The position numbers and the translations under genes were made by a program. 64,000 nucleotides of DNA from Hyperoodon ampullatus (Eukaryota; Chordata; Mammalia; Artiodactyla; Ziphiidae). Shown here one piece after another: positions 47,190 through 56,879 of the stretch (positions are counted from its first letter, which is position 1; each line of letters begins with the position of its first letter). The notes beneath the pieces are model-generated. The model saw only the letters and a list, made by a program, of their open reading frames with translations, was not told the origin of the DNA and searched no databases. The DNA lies in the NCBI GenBank assembly GCA_949752795.1, contig OX457075.1:3100001-3164000 (forward strand). Direction: 5' to 3'.

Positions 47190-48180
47190 TAATATAGAAA
47201 ATACTTCCTTACCTTGGGGTAGGAAAGGATGTCTTAAACAAGGTCCAAAAAGCACAACCCATAAAGGAAATAATTTATGAACTGGACTACATCAAAATTA
47301 AAATTTTGTTTACCAAGAAACACCATAGGAATGTCATCAGGGAGCAGGAGAAGAGATAAGGTGTATGTAGAACCCAGAGAAGACCAGGATCCAGAATGTA
47401 TAAAGAATTCTGGAACAATACAAACGAGACAGACGACACAACAGGAAAATGACCTGCTTCACAAAAGAAGAAATCCATATGGCCATAAACATATGAAAAA
47501 GCGATCAACCTCATAGTAAACAGAGAAAAGCAAAGAAAAACCCCAAGGGATATGAATACACACTCTCTTTTAGCAAAAAACAAGGTTTGCCAACACTAAG
47601 TGTTGGCAAAGTCAGATGACCTTCTGGAACACAGCAGAGATGAAGACAGCCAGAAATTCCCCTTCTCAGCTGACAGAGAACGTCAAGCTGTGCACGGGAC
47701 ACAGGCACAGAATAGTCACAGCTGCTTCATCCGTGTTCCCCAGACTGTTAGCAAAAGCAAGAGGTAGAGAAGCACATGTCATGTTTTCAGTCAATGAAAC
47801 ACGATATGGCAGCAGAATTTAACAAACTATAGCTACACACAAAAAGACAAATGCATCTTACAAACCTAATGCAGAACAAAGAAGACACAAAAGAAGCACA
47901 GTCTGACTCCACTTACCTATGATTCCAAAACAAGAAAAACCAAATATATTATTTAAAGAGTGGTGAGATTATTTTTTGAAGCAAGACAATTATTATCATA
48001 AAGATGAGAACGGTCACCTGAGTGAGGAGGACGGGGTACGATCAGGAAAAGACCGGCCAGGCCGTCCATGCTCTGCATTACACAGGTGCTTACTTTCTAA
48101 TGATTCATTAACCTATATATTTATGGTCTATGGGGTTTTCATACATCTCTTATATTTTATAATGAAAATTACTGAAAAAT
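47190..48180 (+). mobile_element. Old L1, right half (host of nested L1)
   Basis: Resumes colinearly with the ORF2 at 39440-40862: ACCTTGGGGTAGGAAAGGAT, CATAAAGGAAATAATTTATG, AACTGGACTACATCAAAATT, and on to a decayed 3' region near 48.1 kb. The junction TTAATATAGAAAAT occurs on both sides (40849-40862 and 47189-47202), consistent with a target-site duplication. Confidence 0.85.
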
Positions 48181-48312
48181 ATGTAAATTCTAGAGTTTGA
48201 TTTGGAGCTATTAAAGTTTCATTGTCATAAGCAAGTACAAGAAGATAGGAGAATGATAAGAAATAGGTTACAAATAACAGTGGAAGCTGTTCCCTACTTA
48301 CTTGTCCCTCTT

Positions 48313-48505
48313 TTTTTTTTTTTTTTTTGCGGTACGCAGGCCTCTCACTGTTGTGGCCTCTTCCGTTGCAGAGCACAGGCTCAGCGGCCATGGCTCACGG
48401 GCCCAGCCGCTCCGCGGCACGTGGGATCTTCCCAGACCGGGGCATGAACCCGTGTCCCCTGCATTGGCAGGCGGACTCTCAACCACTGCGCCACCAGGGC
48501 AGCCC
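48313..48505 (-). mobile_element. CHR-2 SINE with 15-bp deletion
   Basis: This reversed CHR-2 has TGTCCCTCTT target words at 48303-48312 and 48506-48515. Its body lacks 15 bp between two AGGCTC repeats, consistent with deletion by repeat slippage. Confidence 0.94.
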
Positions 48506-48515
48506 TGTCCCTCTT

Positions 48516-49050
48516 CTTAGCCCCCTTGGCTTCTCACTTGTGTTCCCTCCACTGAACCACAGAAAAAAATCACATACATCCAAGTGCGGCATCCATCTCT
48601 GCTACAGCTGACCTCAGCCTGTTGTGCTGTGGTCCCTGGGTCAGGACATACGTGTCCGCCTGGTCTTCCTTCACATGGGCAAACAGAGAAGTGGGGGGAT
48701 GGGCAGGGGGCACAAAAGAGAAGACACCATGACCCCATCTGCCTGGACGCCGGAAACTATCACAAGGCCAAGAGCAGGAAGAACACGTGCTGAAACTGGT
48801 TCTAGCTGCAAGGAACCAACAGGGTGAGGACGGCCAGGGGAAGCCACAGGGGCCGCCGGCCGAGGAGTTAGGGGGACCTGAGCCACCACGGGGCCACACA
48901 GGCAGGGGACAGGTCGCTACTGCAGCTCAAGGCCAGCTGCTCCACTCCTCACTCCTGGTCCCCCACCTCCACCTACAGCAAAGGACCTCAGGCTTTAAGA
49001 CACTTCCCTCAGCTTTCAACTCTGAAAAGGCCACCTGTGGTCATTTACAG
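48516..49050. other. Unassigned sequence
   Basis: GC-balanced DNA with several overlapping open frames of up to 109 codons on both strands. No domain or repeat is recognised. Confidence 0.4.
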
Positions 49051-49243
49051 CAGAGGTCCCCAACCCCCGGGCCACGGCCGTTAGGAAGCGGGCCCCACAG
49101 AGGGAGGTGAGCTGCAAGTGAGCAAGCGAAGCTTCGTCTGCCGCTCCCCGTCGCTCCAACCACCACCTGAACCATCCCCCATCCGTGGAAAAATTGTCTT
49201 CCAAGAAACCGGTCCCTGGTGCCAAACAAGTTGCGGACCACTG
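49051..49243 (+). mobile_element. MER1-type hAT DNA transposon remnant
   Basis: CAGAGGTCCCCAACCCCCGG at the left and the complementary-type end GTTGCGGACCACTGA at the right are MER1-like terminal inverted repeats. Between them, CCCCACAGAGGGAGGTGAGC, CATCCGTGGAAAAATTGTCT TCCA and AAACCGGTCCCTGGTGCCAA follow the MER1B order, with the middle deleted. It is non-autonomous. Confidence 0.85.
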
Positions 49244-49248
49244 ATTTA

Positions 49249-49456
49249 TTTCATTTATTTTCTATTTTTGGGGGGCCTCTCACTGTCGTGCCCTCTCTTG
49301 TTGCGGAGCACAGGCTCCGGACGCGCAGGCTCAGCGGCCATGGCTCCCGGGCCCAGCCGCTCCGCGGCATGTGGGATCTTCCCGGACCGGGGCACGAACC
49401 CACGTCCCCCGCATCGGCAGGCGGACTCTCAACCACCGCGCCACCAGGGAACCCCC
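49249..49456 (-). mobile_element. CHR-2 SINE at the edge of MER1
   Basis: This reversed CHR-2 inserted at the right terminus of the MER1 copy. The duplication GGACCACTGATTTA (49235-49248) matches 49457-49470 with one difference, so the last bases of the transposon are duplicated beyond the SINE. Confidence 0.95.
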
Positions 49457-49543
49457 GGACCGCTGATTTAAAGCATATTTTCCAATTAAGATGACTTGCT
49501 CATTTAGTACAAATTCTTTAGGCTCACACCAAAAGATCAGTTT

Positions 49544-49756
49544 TTTTTTTTTTTTTTTTTTTTTTGCGGTACACGGGCCTCTCCCTGCTGTGGCCTCTCC
49601 CGTTGCGGAGCACAGACTCCGGACGCGCAGGCTCAGCGGCCATGGCTCACAGGCCCAGCCGCTCCGCGGCATGTGGGATCCTCCCGGACCGGGGCACGAA
49701 CCCGCGTCCCCTGCATCGGCAGGCGGACTCTCAACCACTGCGCCACCAGGGAAGCC
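49544..49756 (-). mobile_element. CHR-2 SINE
   Basis: This reversed full-length copy has a perfect 15-bp target-site duplication, CCAAAAGATCAGTTT, at 49529-49543 and 49757-49771. It is the third minus-strand CHR-2 within 1.45 kb. Confidence 0.96.
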
Positions 49757-49771
49757 CCAAAAGATCAGTTT

Positions 49772-50239
49772 GAAGTTCACTTGCACATAGTAAGAACTTA
49801 GAAAGAAAAGTCATTTTCAGCCACAGCAGCAACTGGCGAGTCCCTGAGGACCCGGACTCACCTCTGCTGGCCCCCACTGCGTGACAGCCCACCTCCACCG
49901 TCCACGCCACCGCACCGCCCTCACGCTCACCTGCTCCCCGCATGCAGGGCTCACCCCAGCTCCACCGCCGCTCCCGCAGCAGCCCCGGGCCCCGCAGCCT
50001 CACTCTCGCTCCAGGCTCACCCCCCAGGCCTCCCACCCCGAGCCTGCTCAGACCGTCGCGGCCTCAGCTCCGTGCGAGGGCTCCCAGCAGCCTCCGTGCG
50101 TACCGCTCAGGGGCCTCGGCCTGCCCCCCGCCTCTTCCCCCACGTTGCCCACCTCTCCCCGCCCCACGCTGCCCCTCCACCCCACACTGCCTTGCACCCC
50201 ATGACGCCCCCGCTCATCTTGCCCCCACCCCATCGTGTG
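49772..50239. other. C-rich flank with degenerate repeat units
   Basis: After about 90 bases of mixed sequence this becomes very C-rich. From about 50140 it contains degenerate versions of the 34-bp unit of the following array. The segment 50171-50210 is mirrored by 50842-50881 at the other edge. Confidence 0.6.
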
Positions 50240-50851
50240 TCCTGCCCTGCGATCCCCCCACGCTGCCCCCTCGTCCTGCCCCGCGATGCCCCCACGCTGC
50301 CCCCTCGTCCTGCCCCGCGATGCCCCCATGCTGCCCCCTCGTCCTGCCCCATGTTGCCCCCACGCTGCCCCCTCGTCCTGCCCCATGTTGCCCCCACGCT
50401 GCCCCCTCGTCCTGCCCCGCAATGCCCCCACGCTGCCCCCTCGTCCTGCCCCGCGATGCCCCCACGCTGCCCCCTCGTCCTGCCCCGCGATGCCCCCACG
50501 CTGCCCCCTCGTCCTGCCCCGCGATGCCCCCACGCTGCCCCCTCGTCCTGCCCCATGTTGCCCCCACGCTGCCCCCTCGTCCTGCCCCGTGATGCCCCCA
50601 CGCTGCCCCCTCGTCCTGCCCCGTGATGCCCCCACGCTGCCCCCCCATCCTGCCCCATGTTGCCCCCACGCTGCCCCCTCGTCCTGCCCCGTGATGCCCC
50701 CACGCTGCCCCCTCGTCCTGCCCCGTGATGCCCCCACGCTGCCCCCTCGTCCTGCCCCGCAATGCCCCCACGCTGCCCCCTCGTCCTGCCCCGCAATGCC
50801 CCCACGCTGCCCCCTCGTCCTGCCCCGCGATGCCCCCCACTGCCCCTCACC
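50240..50851 (+). repeat. 34-bp minisatellite, 18 units, no indels
   Basis: Units begin TCCTGCCCC and end CTGCCCCCTCG and start every 34 bases from 50240 to 50818 without any insertion or deletion. They differ mainly in a 5-base cassette at unit bases 10-14. In order these are GCGAT x3, ATGTT x2, GCAAT, GCGAT x3, ATGTT, GTGAT x2, ATGTT, GTGAT x2, GCAAT x2, GCGAT. GTGAT and GCAAT are the two CpG-decay products of GCGAT. Unit 3 has CATG for CACG, and unit 12 ends in CCCCCCAT. Long frames on both strands (up to 300 codons) arise from the lack of stop words and the 34-base period. Confidence 0.97.
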
Positions 50852-50929
50852 CCACACTGCTCCGGCACCCCATGCGGCCCCACTCCCGATGGCCCCACAC
50901 CGGCTCTCTCTGAAGCCTGGAAGGTGTGT

Positions 50930-51450
50930 CTTCACGGCCCTACTCACCAAACACCTCCTCCTTCAAATCTCGTGCCTTCCGCTGGGAACTTCCCCAGCCT
51001 GCTTTGACCCCTCTGTGTTCTGTGCACCCACAAGACTTTGCTTAAGCTTCAGCTGAGGTATTTGTTTCACTTAACACGTCTACAGCCAAACTCCTAACTT
51101 CCCTCAACAAACCTGCTCCTCCTTTGGGCTTCCCGTTCAGTGCCCAGAGCTATAATCCACCTGGTCACTCAGACTGGAATGGCATCTGGGTTCTCTCCCC
51201 GCCACATGCGATCCATCAGCGGCCCCACTGGCACTGCCTGCGGTCCCCCATGTCTGCCACAGCCTCCCTGTGGCCCCCGTCCCTTCTGCGACCTACAATC
51301 CCTTCTCCACAAAGGACACAGAGAGACCTTCTAAAAACATAAAGCCCATGATGTCATTCCCGCTGTTAAAGGACTCCATGACCTTCCACTGATTTTAAAA
51401 TAAAATTCCTTACCTTTTCAGGATCCCGAATTACCATGCTGGCTTTAGAT
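50930..51450 (+). mobile_element. L2 LINE fragment
   Basis: CACCTGGTCACTCAGACTGG, AAAGCCCATGATGTCATTCC CGCTG and CTCCATGACCTTCCACTGAT follow L2 order, from the minisatellite flank onward. A further L2 segment follows at 52.05 kb in the same orientation, so one L2 may be split by the intervening block. Confidence 0.65.
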
Positions 51451-52040
51451 TAGAAGAAGATTTTTTTTTTTGCAATTATAAATCAGCATTTATTAAAAAT
51501 AAACCAAAACTTGTAAAGGAAATAAATCAAGAGAAACTAAACTGTTGATCTTGCATTAATCACATTTAGCTTAGAACTTAGCTGTACTTTCTTAGAAACA
51601 GAAACAAAATAATCATGGGAATGTGTGAAACCCATAAGCACCACTGGAGAGTCGCCACACCCACAGGGACTCCCCCCAGAGAGCAGTGCGGCCTCGTGGG
51701 CTATTCCCCAATGTTAGCCAATGAGAGAGCAGGTAATAAATCAAAGATCCTTTGCTTTGGGCTGGAATTACAGTAATTCAAATTGGTACTAAGGAACATT
51801 TCATTTATGGCAGATGTTCTAATTGGCTATTGATCATAAAGTAATTTCTGAGGGCCGTCTTAGAACAAAGGATCCCAGACAGTAAAAAAGTGGGGGAATT
51901 ACTGTTAAATTCACCGATAACACCTTGGGAACAAAAACAAAACAAAACAAAACAAAAAAAACAGCCACAAAAATGGATGCCGGTTCCACCCTCATAGATT
52001 CACATTTAGTTTCTCTAGGGTGAGGTCCAGGTAAGGTTTC
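51451..52040. promoter_or_regulatory. Candidate conserved AT-rich element between two L2 segments
   Basis: This is non-repeat AT-rich sequence with many homeodomain-type words: GCATTAATCAC, GTAATTCAAATTGG, TTCTAATTGG, TATTGATCATAAAGTAATTT, plus an AGCCAATGAG CCAAT-type word. Such composition is common in conserved enhancers but is not proof. No coding frame is present. I saw the motifs; function is inference. Confidence 0.3.
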
Positions 52041-52049
52041 AGGCCCCTG

Positions 52050-52512
52050 CAGACGTTTCTGTGGGCTGAGAACCGCAGAACCAGGTGACCAGCTCTAAGC
52101 CCTTCTCCAGCCTCGCTCACTCTGCTCATTTTTTGGTTCCTCCAAGACATCAAGTTCATTCTTGCCCTTGGGACCTTTGCAAGAGCTGTTGCCACTGCCC
52201 TGTATGTTTCGGCACCCTCTCTAGCCCACCCACAGGCTCACTCCTTCCTGTGCCATCATAGATATCACCTCCTGAGAGAGGCCTTCTTGGCTGGATCCCC
52301 AGTCAAGAAGCCACTGGTCACTCTGTAGCACTTCATACTTCAGTTATCTGCACAGCACTTATCCTTCTCTAAATTTCTCTTGGCTGTTTTCTGTCTATTC
52401 TCCACCAAAGTGAAATCCTTATCTGTGCTGTTCATCACAGCTTCCCAAGCTTCTAGGACAGTGCCTGGCACATAGCAGCAATTCAGTAAATATCTGTTGA
52501 ATAAATGAGTGA
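52050..52512 (+). mobile_element. L2 LINE 3' region
   Basis: CTTGCCCTTGGGACCTTTGC, CTCACTCCTTCCTGTGCCAT, ATCACCTCCTGAGAGAGGCC, ATTCTCCACCAAAGTGAAAT and AGTGCCTGGCACATAGCAGC followed by TCTGTTGAATAAATGAGT are a complete L2 3' end. Confidence 0.92.
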
Positions 52513-53154
52513 TAAGCAAAAAAACAAAACAATAATAATCTAGGTCACCTCTAACTACCATGCCTCATGAAAATCAACACAGTGTTACAAACGTAGCCAA
52601 ACTTTAAACATTACAGTCAGCCTTCCTGAAAAATATCCTTTTCCCATATCTATAGAATGAAATATTGAAGACTAAAATCCATCATTCAGAAAAACTGTAA
52701 AATTGATACGCATCATGTAAAACAATTACCAGTCTGTGTGACTCCCAGAGTGAATACATTTAAAATAAAGCATCTCTTCAATTTCCTTTGGCATAAACTG
52801 TCACCTCCCTAGGCAGTGCAGCATAACTGTTTATTTACATTCTTCGACATCGTGTAAATTTTTTGAATTAAATCTTTTACTCTGTATTTTTGACATTCAT
52901 TCATATAATTGGGTTGTTAGAGAATCTTTCAAACTCAAGTCCCCCTAATAATCAATTTTAGTGGAAATAAACAGGAAGTCCAAAGGAAAAACGAGAGATA
53001 TATTCATATATTATTTCCTCTAGCTCCCCTTTTTGGGTACTAAAAGTAGAGGCACCTCTATTCATACATTAAAGAAATTCAAGGCTGATCTAGTCTTTAA
53101 GTGTCCATTTCTAGTTACACCAAGAAAATCACCACCAAAAAAATAGCTTTACTT
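52513..53154. other. Unassigned AT-rich sequence
   Basis: No gene or repeat is recognised. Confidence 0.4.
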
Positions 53155-53605
53155 TTAGGGGACTGAATGGTGGTCTCCAAAAAGATATATCCACACCCTA
53201 GAACCTGTGAATATTATCTCACATGGCAAAAGAGTGAATATCACCTTAGATGGTAAAAGATGTGATTATGTTAACGATCTTGAGAGGAGGTGCTTTCCTG
53301 AATTATCTGGTTGGACCCTAAATGCAAACCCATGTACCCTTAGATGAGAGATGCTGACAGAAGCCGGGGAGGCAATGTGGTCATGGAAGCAGGGGCTGGA
53401 ACGAGGTGGCCTCAACCAGCAGATGCTACAAGAGGCAAAGACCAGACCCCTCCGGAGCCTTCAGAGGGAGCACAGCCCTGCCAGCACCTTTCTTTTAGAC
53501 TTCCAGCCTCCAGAACTGTGAGACAATACATTTCTATTGTTTTAAGCTTTCAGTTTGTGGTCATTTCACAACATTGGTTACAATGGTCACTTAATTGACC
53601 ATTAA
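53155..53605 (+). mobile_element. MLT1-like LTR (ERVL-MaLR)
   Basis: GACTGAATGGTGGTCTCCAA, ACCTGTGAATATTATCTCAC ATGGCAAAAG, TTGGACCCTAAATGCAAACC, GACTTCCAGCCTCCAGAACT GTGAGA and TTTTAAGCTTTCAGTTTGTG follow a MaLR LTR from start to end. It is a solo LTR with no internal region beside it. It carries no gene. Confidence 0.8.
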
Positions 53606-54460
53606 GATGTGCTAGACACTATGAAAAGCATGGCACAAGAAGTTTGATAGCTATCCAAAAAATGGTTTTGTCTTAAAGTAAATAAAGTTGGACATTTACA
53701 TCTTAAATAAGTATAATTTAAATATATTCAAGTTCCATTTTCAGGACAGATCAAGAATATGGCACTCTGTTCTGCGCATGGTTTGAAGCCAATTGCTTGA
53801 TCTCTGTAAGGCAGTTTTCCACCCGAAAATACAAGACTAAAATTCTTGACCCCCTCACGGTTGTAAGGATATTGAGAAAAAAGACGATGACAGACAACCC
53901 CTCAAAGATTCACAGAGTCTTAGAGCTACAGTAGCCCTAGAGGAGAATTTAGCGCCAACCTCAATCCAGGGAGGGGAACACAACAACTCACGGGGTGAGA
54001 CCCTCGCCCTGCGAGAGCCAGGGGACCCCAGGTACCTTGACTCTGCCAAGAGCCCTTTGCACAGGGATGTGCTGCCTATAGAAGGATAAGGACGATATTC
54101 CCAATTCACCCGTGCATGGGACTGCGACACAGATTGTTTCCACTGAAAAGCCTCTAGCCTAGTCCTGATGGGGGGAAAAGCAACAAAACAAAAACCCAAA
54201 ATGTATTCTGAGGATAATGAGCCAGGCCCTACACAGAACCTGCACAAAAAGGAGGTGTCGGGTGATTGTAAACATCAATTCTTCCAGCATCAGTTAGCCA
54301 AGAAAGAGATCGAAAGGATCTGCCTGGAACGCATCCCAGGTAATAAACAATCCAAAAGGTCACATCTTAATGAGTGTCAGTCAGCACTGCCATCTTCCCA
54401 TTAAAGAGACAGTGTGATAGAGACAAAGTGTGTGATAAAACTCACACCCAAACAGGTTAA
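53606..54460. other. Unassigned sequence with possible MIR trace
   Basis: GCCAATTGCTTGATCTCTGT to GGTTGTAAGGATATTGAG (about 53.78-53.88 kb) resembles a forward MIR. The rest is unassigned. A 130-codon minus-strand open frame at 53855-54247 has no domain. Confidence 0.35.
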
Positions 54461-54529
54461 AAATTCTTAACAACTGAGAATAGGAGGCAGCTTCTTTAAT
54501 TTGAGAAGGGTATTTACAAAAACTCTCCA

Positions 54530-54985
54530 AGAGGCATCAGACCTATCAGTGAAATGATAAAAATTTTCCCTTCAGGATCAGGAATAAGATAAGGATGCCC
54601 ACCACCACTACTTCCGTTCAACACTGTACTCAAGATCTCAGCCTATGCAGTAAGGCAAGAAAAAGAAATAAAAATGATAAGGGATGGAAACGAAGAAATA
54701 AAAGTGTCATTATTTACTGATGTATGATTATGTATGTCAAAAATCCAAAAGAAAGCACAGATGAAATATCAGAATTAATAAGCGTGTTTAACAATGTTGC
54801 TAGATACGAAATTCAGTATGTAAAAATAAATTGTATTTCAATATATCAGCACAAAGAGTCAGAAAACGAAATATTTAAAAGACACCACTGACTACATAAT
54901 CAGAAATATAAAGTATCTAGAAAGGGGTTTAACAAAAGATGTGCAAAACCTATACAAGGAAAATTATCAAGTTTACTGAGTTTTC
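54530..54985 (+). mobile_element. Old L1 ORF2 fragment
   Basis: TTCAGGATCAGGAATAAGAT AAGGATGCCC, then TCATTATTTACTGATGTATG ATT (decayed catalytic region), then AACCTATACAAGGAAAATTA T. It is strongly diverged with no open frame. Confidence 0.85.
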
Positions 54986-54989
54986 TAAA

Positions 54990-56235
54990 AGTAACTCAGG
55001 TGTGTGCATAGGTTTTAGTCATAACAAATGAAAGAAAAATAAATTGGATATGATTATCACCATATCTTCTCATTCAAAATTGGTTTTTGAAATCTAGAGG
55101 TATCTTGATGCATTAAATAAGAATTCTGATCAGACACATACAATGTAGGATAAGAAAGACTTCTTATCATTATCCCATGTTTTAAGTAAACATTGAAGAA
55201 ACATTTGAATTACCATAGTTTTCCACACTAAGTACTATATTAACTGTGAAAAACAAAAGGGCTTTAAGTCCTTTAATTTTACAATGAATATACAGAAAAG
55301 TCTATTGGAATATAAGATCTAAAGTGACTTTAACACATATCTAAAGATATGTATAAAATTTTAATACATCTGAGATTCTACTCCATCTACTCTATTCCAA
55401 TCCATTTAGAATAAGTGGTCCAAACCAATGGATACATAATGGGGCCAATTCATCCTTTAATGGGAATTATTTGAAATTTCTGCCTTAATTTTTAGTTATT
55501 CCCCTGTTAGAGCTACCTTTAAATGTAGGTGGAATGGATAGCTTCCCTTAATGTGATATTTATAAAGCAGACTTCTCAAAATTCTCCATTAGCCTGAAAA
55601 CATCAAAAATCCAAGCATCAATGGTAATTCCTTTGAGCTAAGACACTATGCCTCCTGGGATCCATTTTTAAAAGAAAATACCTCTTGGAGGAGGTAATAT
55701 ATATGAGTCATTATCCAATTTTAATACAAAACTTAATATACCTGACTCATAAGCAAGATTTTGGGGAATCAAATCTGACAGTGCGCAGGAGAAAGGCACA
55801 GTACTTTTAGGGAGTACACAGTGCTACCATTAGCCAGATGGGCTGGCACAGTGAGGTATGCTGGGAAGTACAAAGTTGACAACATCACAGTGCTAAAGGA
55901 AAAGTGAAAAGACGCCAGAGATGAGCATAATGCACTTGACAATGTAGCTGAGGACACAGTCCTGCTGTCAAGATGTGTTTGAGTGACTTGAATATGGCAC
56001 TTATTCACATCCTGACTTGCAGTGCTGATGGTCTGCTCTCTACAGCACCCCAGTGGAATATGGTAAACCCATGAAAGCAGGGGTTATGTTTTATTCTCTT
56101 ACAGACCCTAAGGCACAATAAAGCCCTCAATAATACTCAATAATAGCATTTGGTGAATTGAAAATTCATTTAAAAGCCAGTAACTTAGCTCTGGGGATAT
56201 AAAAATTATATGTTTAAATTAGAGATAGCATTTTT
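54990..56235. other. Unassigned AT-rich sequence
   Basis: More than 1.2 kb in which I recognise no repeat or gene. A 79-codon minus-strand frame at 55769-56008 has no domain. Confidence 0.4.
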
Positions 56236-56239
56236 TTCA

Positions 56240-56875
56240 ATGTTAAAAGTTGGCTGCTGACAAAACCAAGTGTTGACAAAGATGTAGAGCAACTGGAACT
56301 CACAAACAATGCTGGTGGGAGTCTACACCGACACCACCAATTTGGAAAACTGTTTATTAGTGAATTCTAAAGATACACATAGGCTCTGTGATCAAGTAAT
56401 TCAAGAATAGATGTGTCCACCAGAGCTTTATTTGTAATAGTCATTGTATGATGGACACAAATTGTCCATCAACAGTAAAATGATAAATAAATTGCTGTAT
56501 ATTCCTACAATCGAATACTACACAGCAACAAACAAGAACAAACCGTTGTATCAGTCTCACGCAGTGAAAGAAGCCAGATGCAAAGGAACACAGACCTTAT
56601 GATGCCACTTACCTGAAGCTCAAAAACAGGCAAAACTAATCCAAGATGTTGGATTAGATCAGAGGTCAGAATAGCAGTTATCTTTGAGGGCAGGGGTATT
56701 AAGTGTGAGAGAGGGGTGGACAGGGAGCCTCTCTGGTGCTAGACATGTCCTAAATCTTGATCTGTGTGGTGATCTGTGTGGGTATATTTGTATGTAAAAC
56801 TTCATTGAGCTGCACACTTTAGATTTGTGTACTTTATATAAATTATACCTCATCAAAATGGTAAATAAGAAAAAA
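56240..56875 (+). mobile_element. Old L1 fragment, ORF2 end and 3' UTR
   Basis: CTGACAAAACCAAGTGTTGA CAAAG, ATGCTGGTGGGAGTCTACAC, CCAGAGCTTTATTTGTAATA GTC, AACAGTAAAATGATAAATAA, then a 3' region with TTCATTGAGCTGCACACTTT and ATACCTCATCAAAATGGTAA. It is very diverged. Confidence 0.82.
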
Positions 56876-56879
56876 TGGT

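Noticed and set aside
49942..51056. Long proline/cysteine-rich and glycine-rich open frames (up to 300 codons) on both strands
   Set aside because: They span the 34-bp C-rich minisatellite in several frames at once. Lack of stops comes from base composition, and the unit length shifts the frame each copy.
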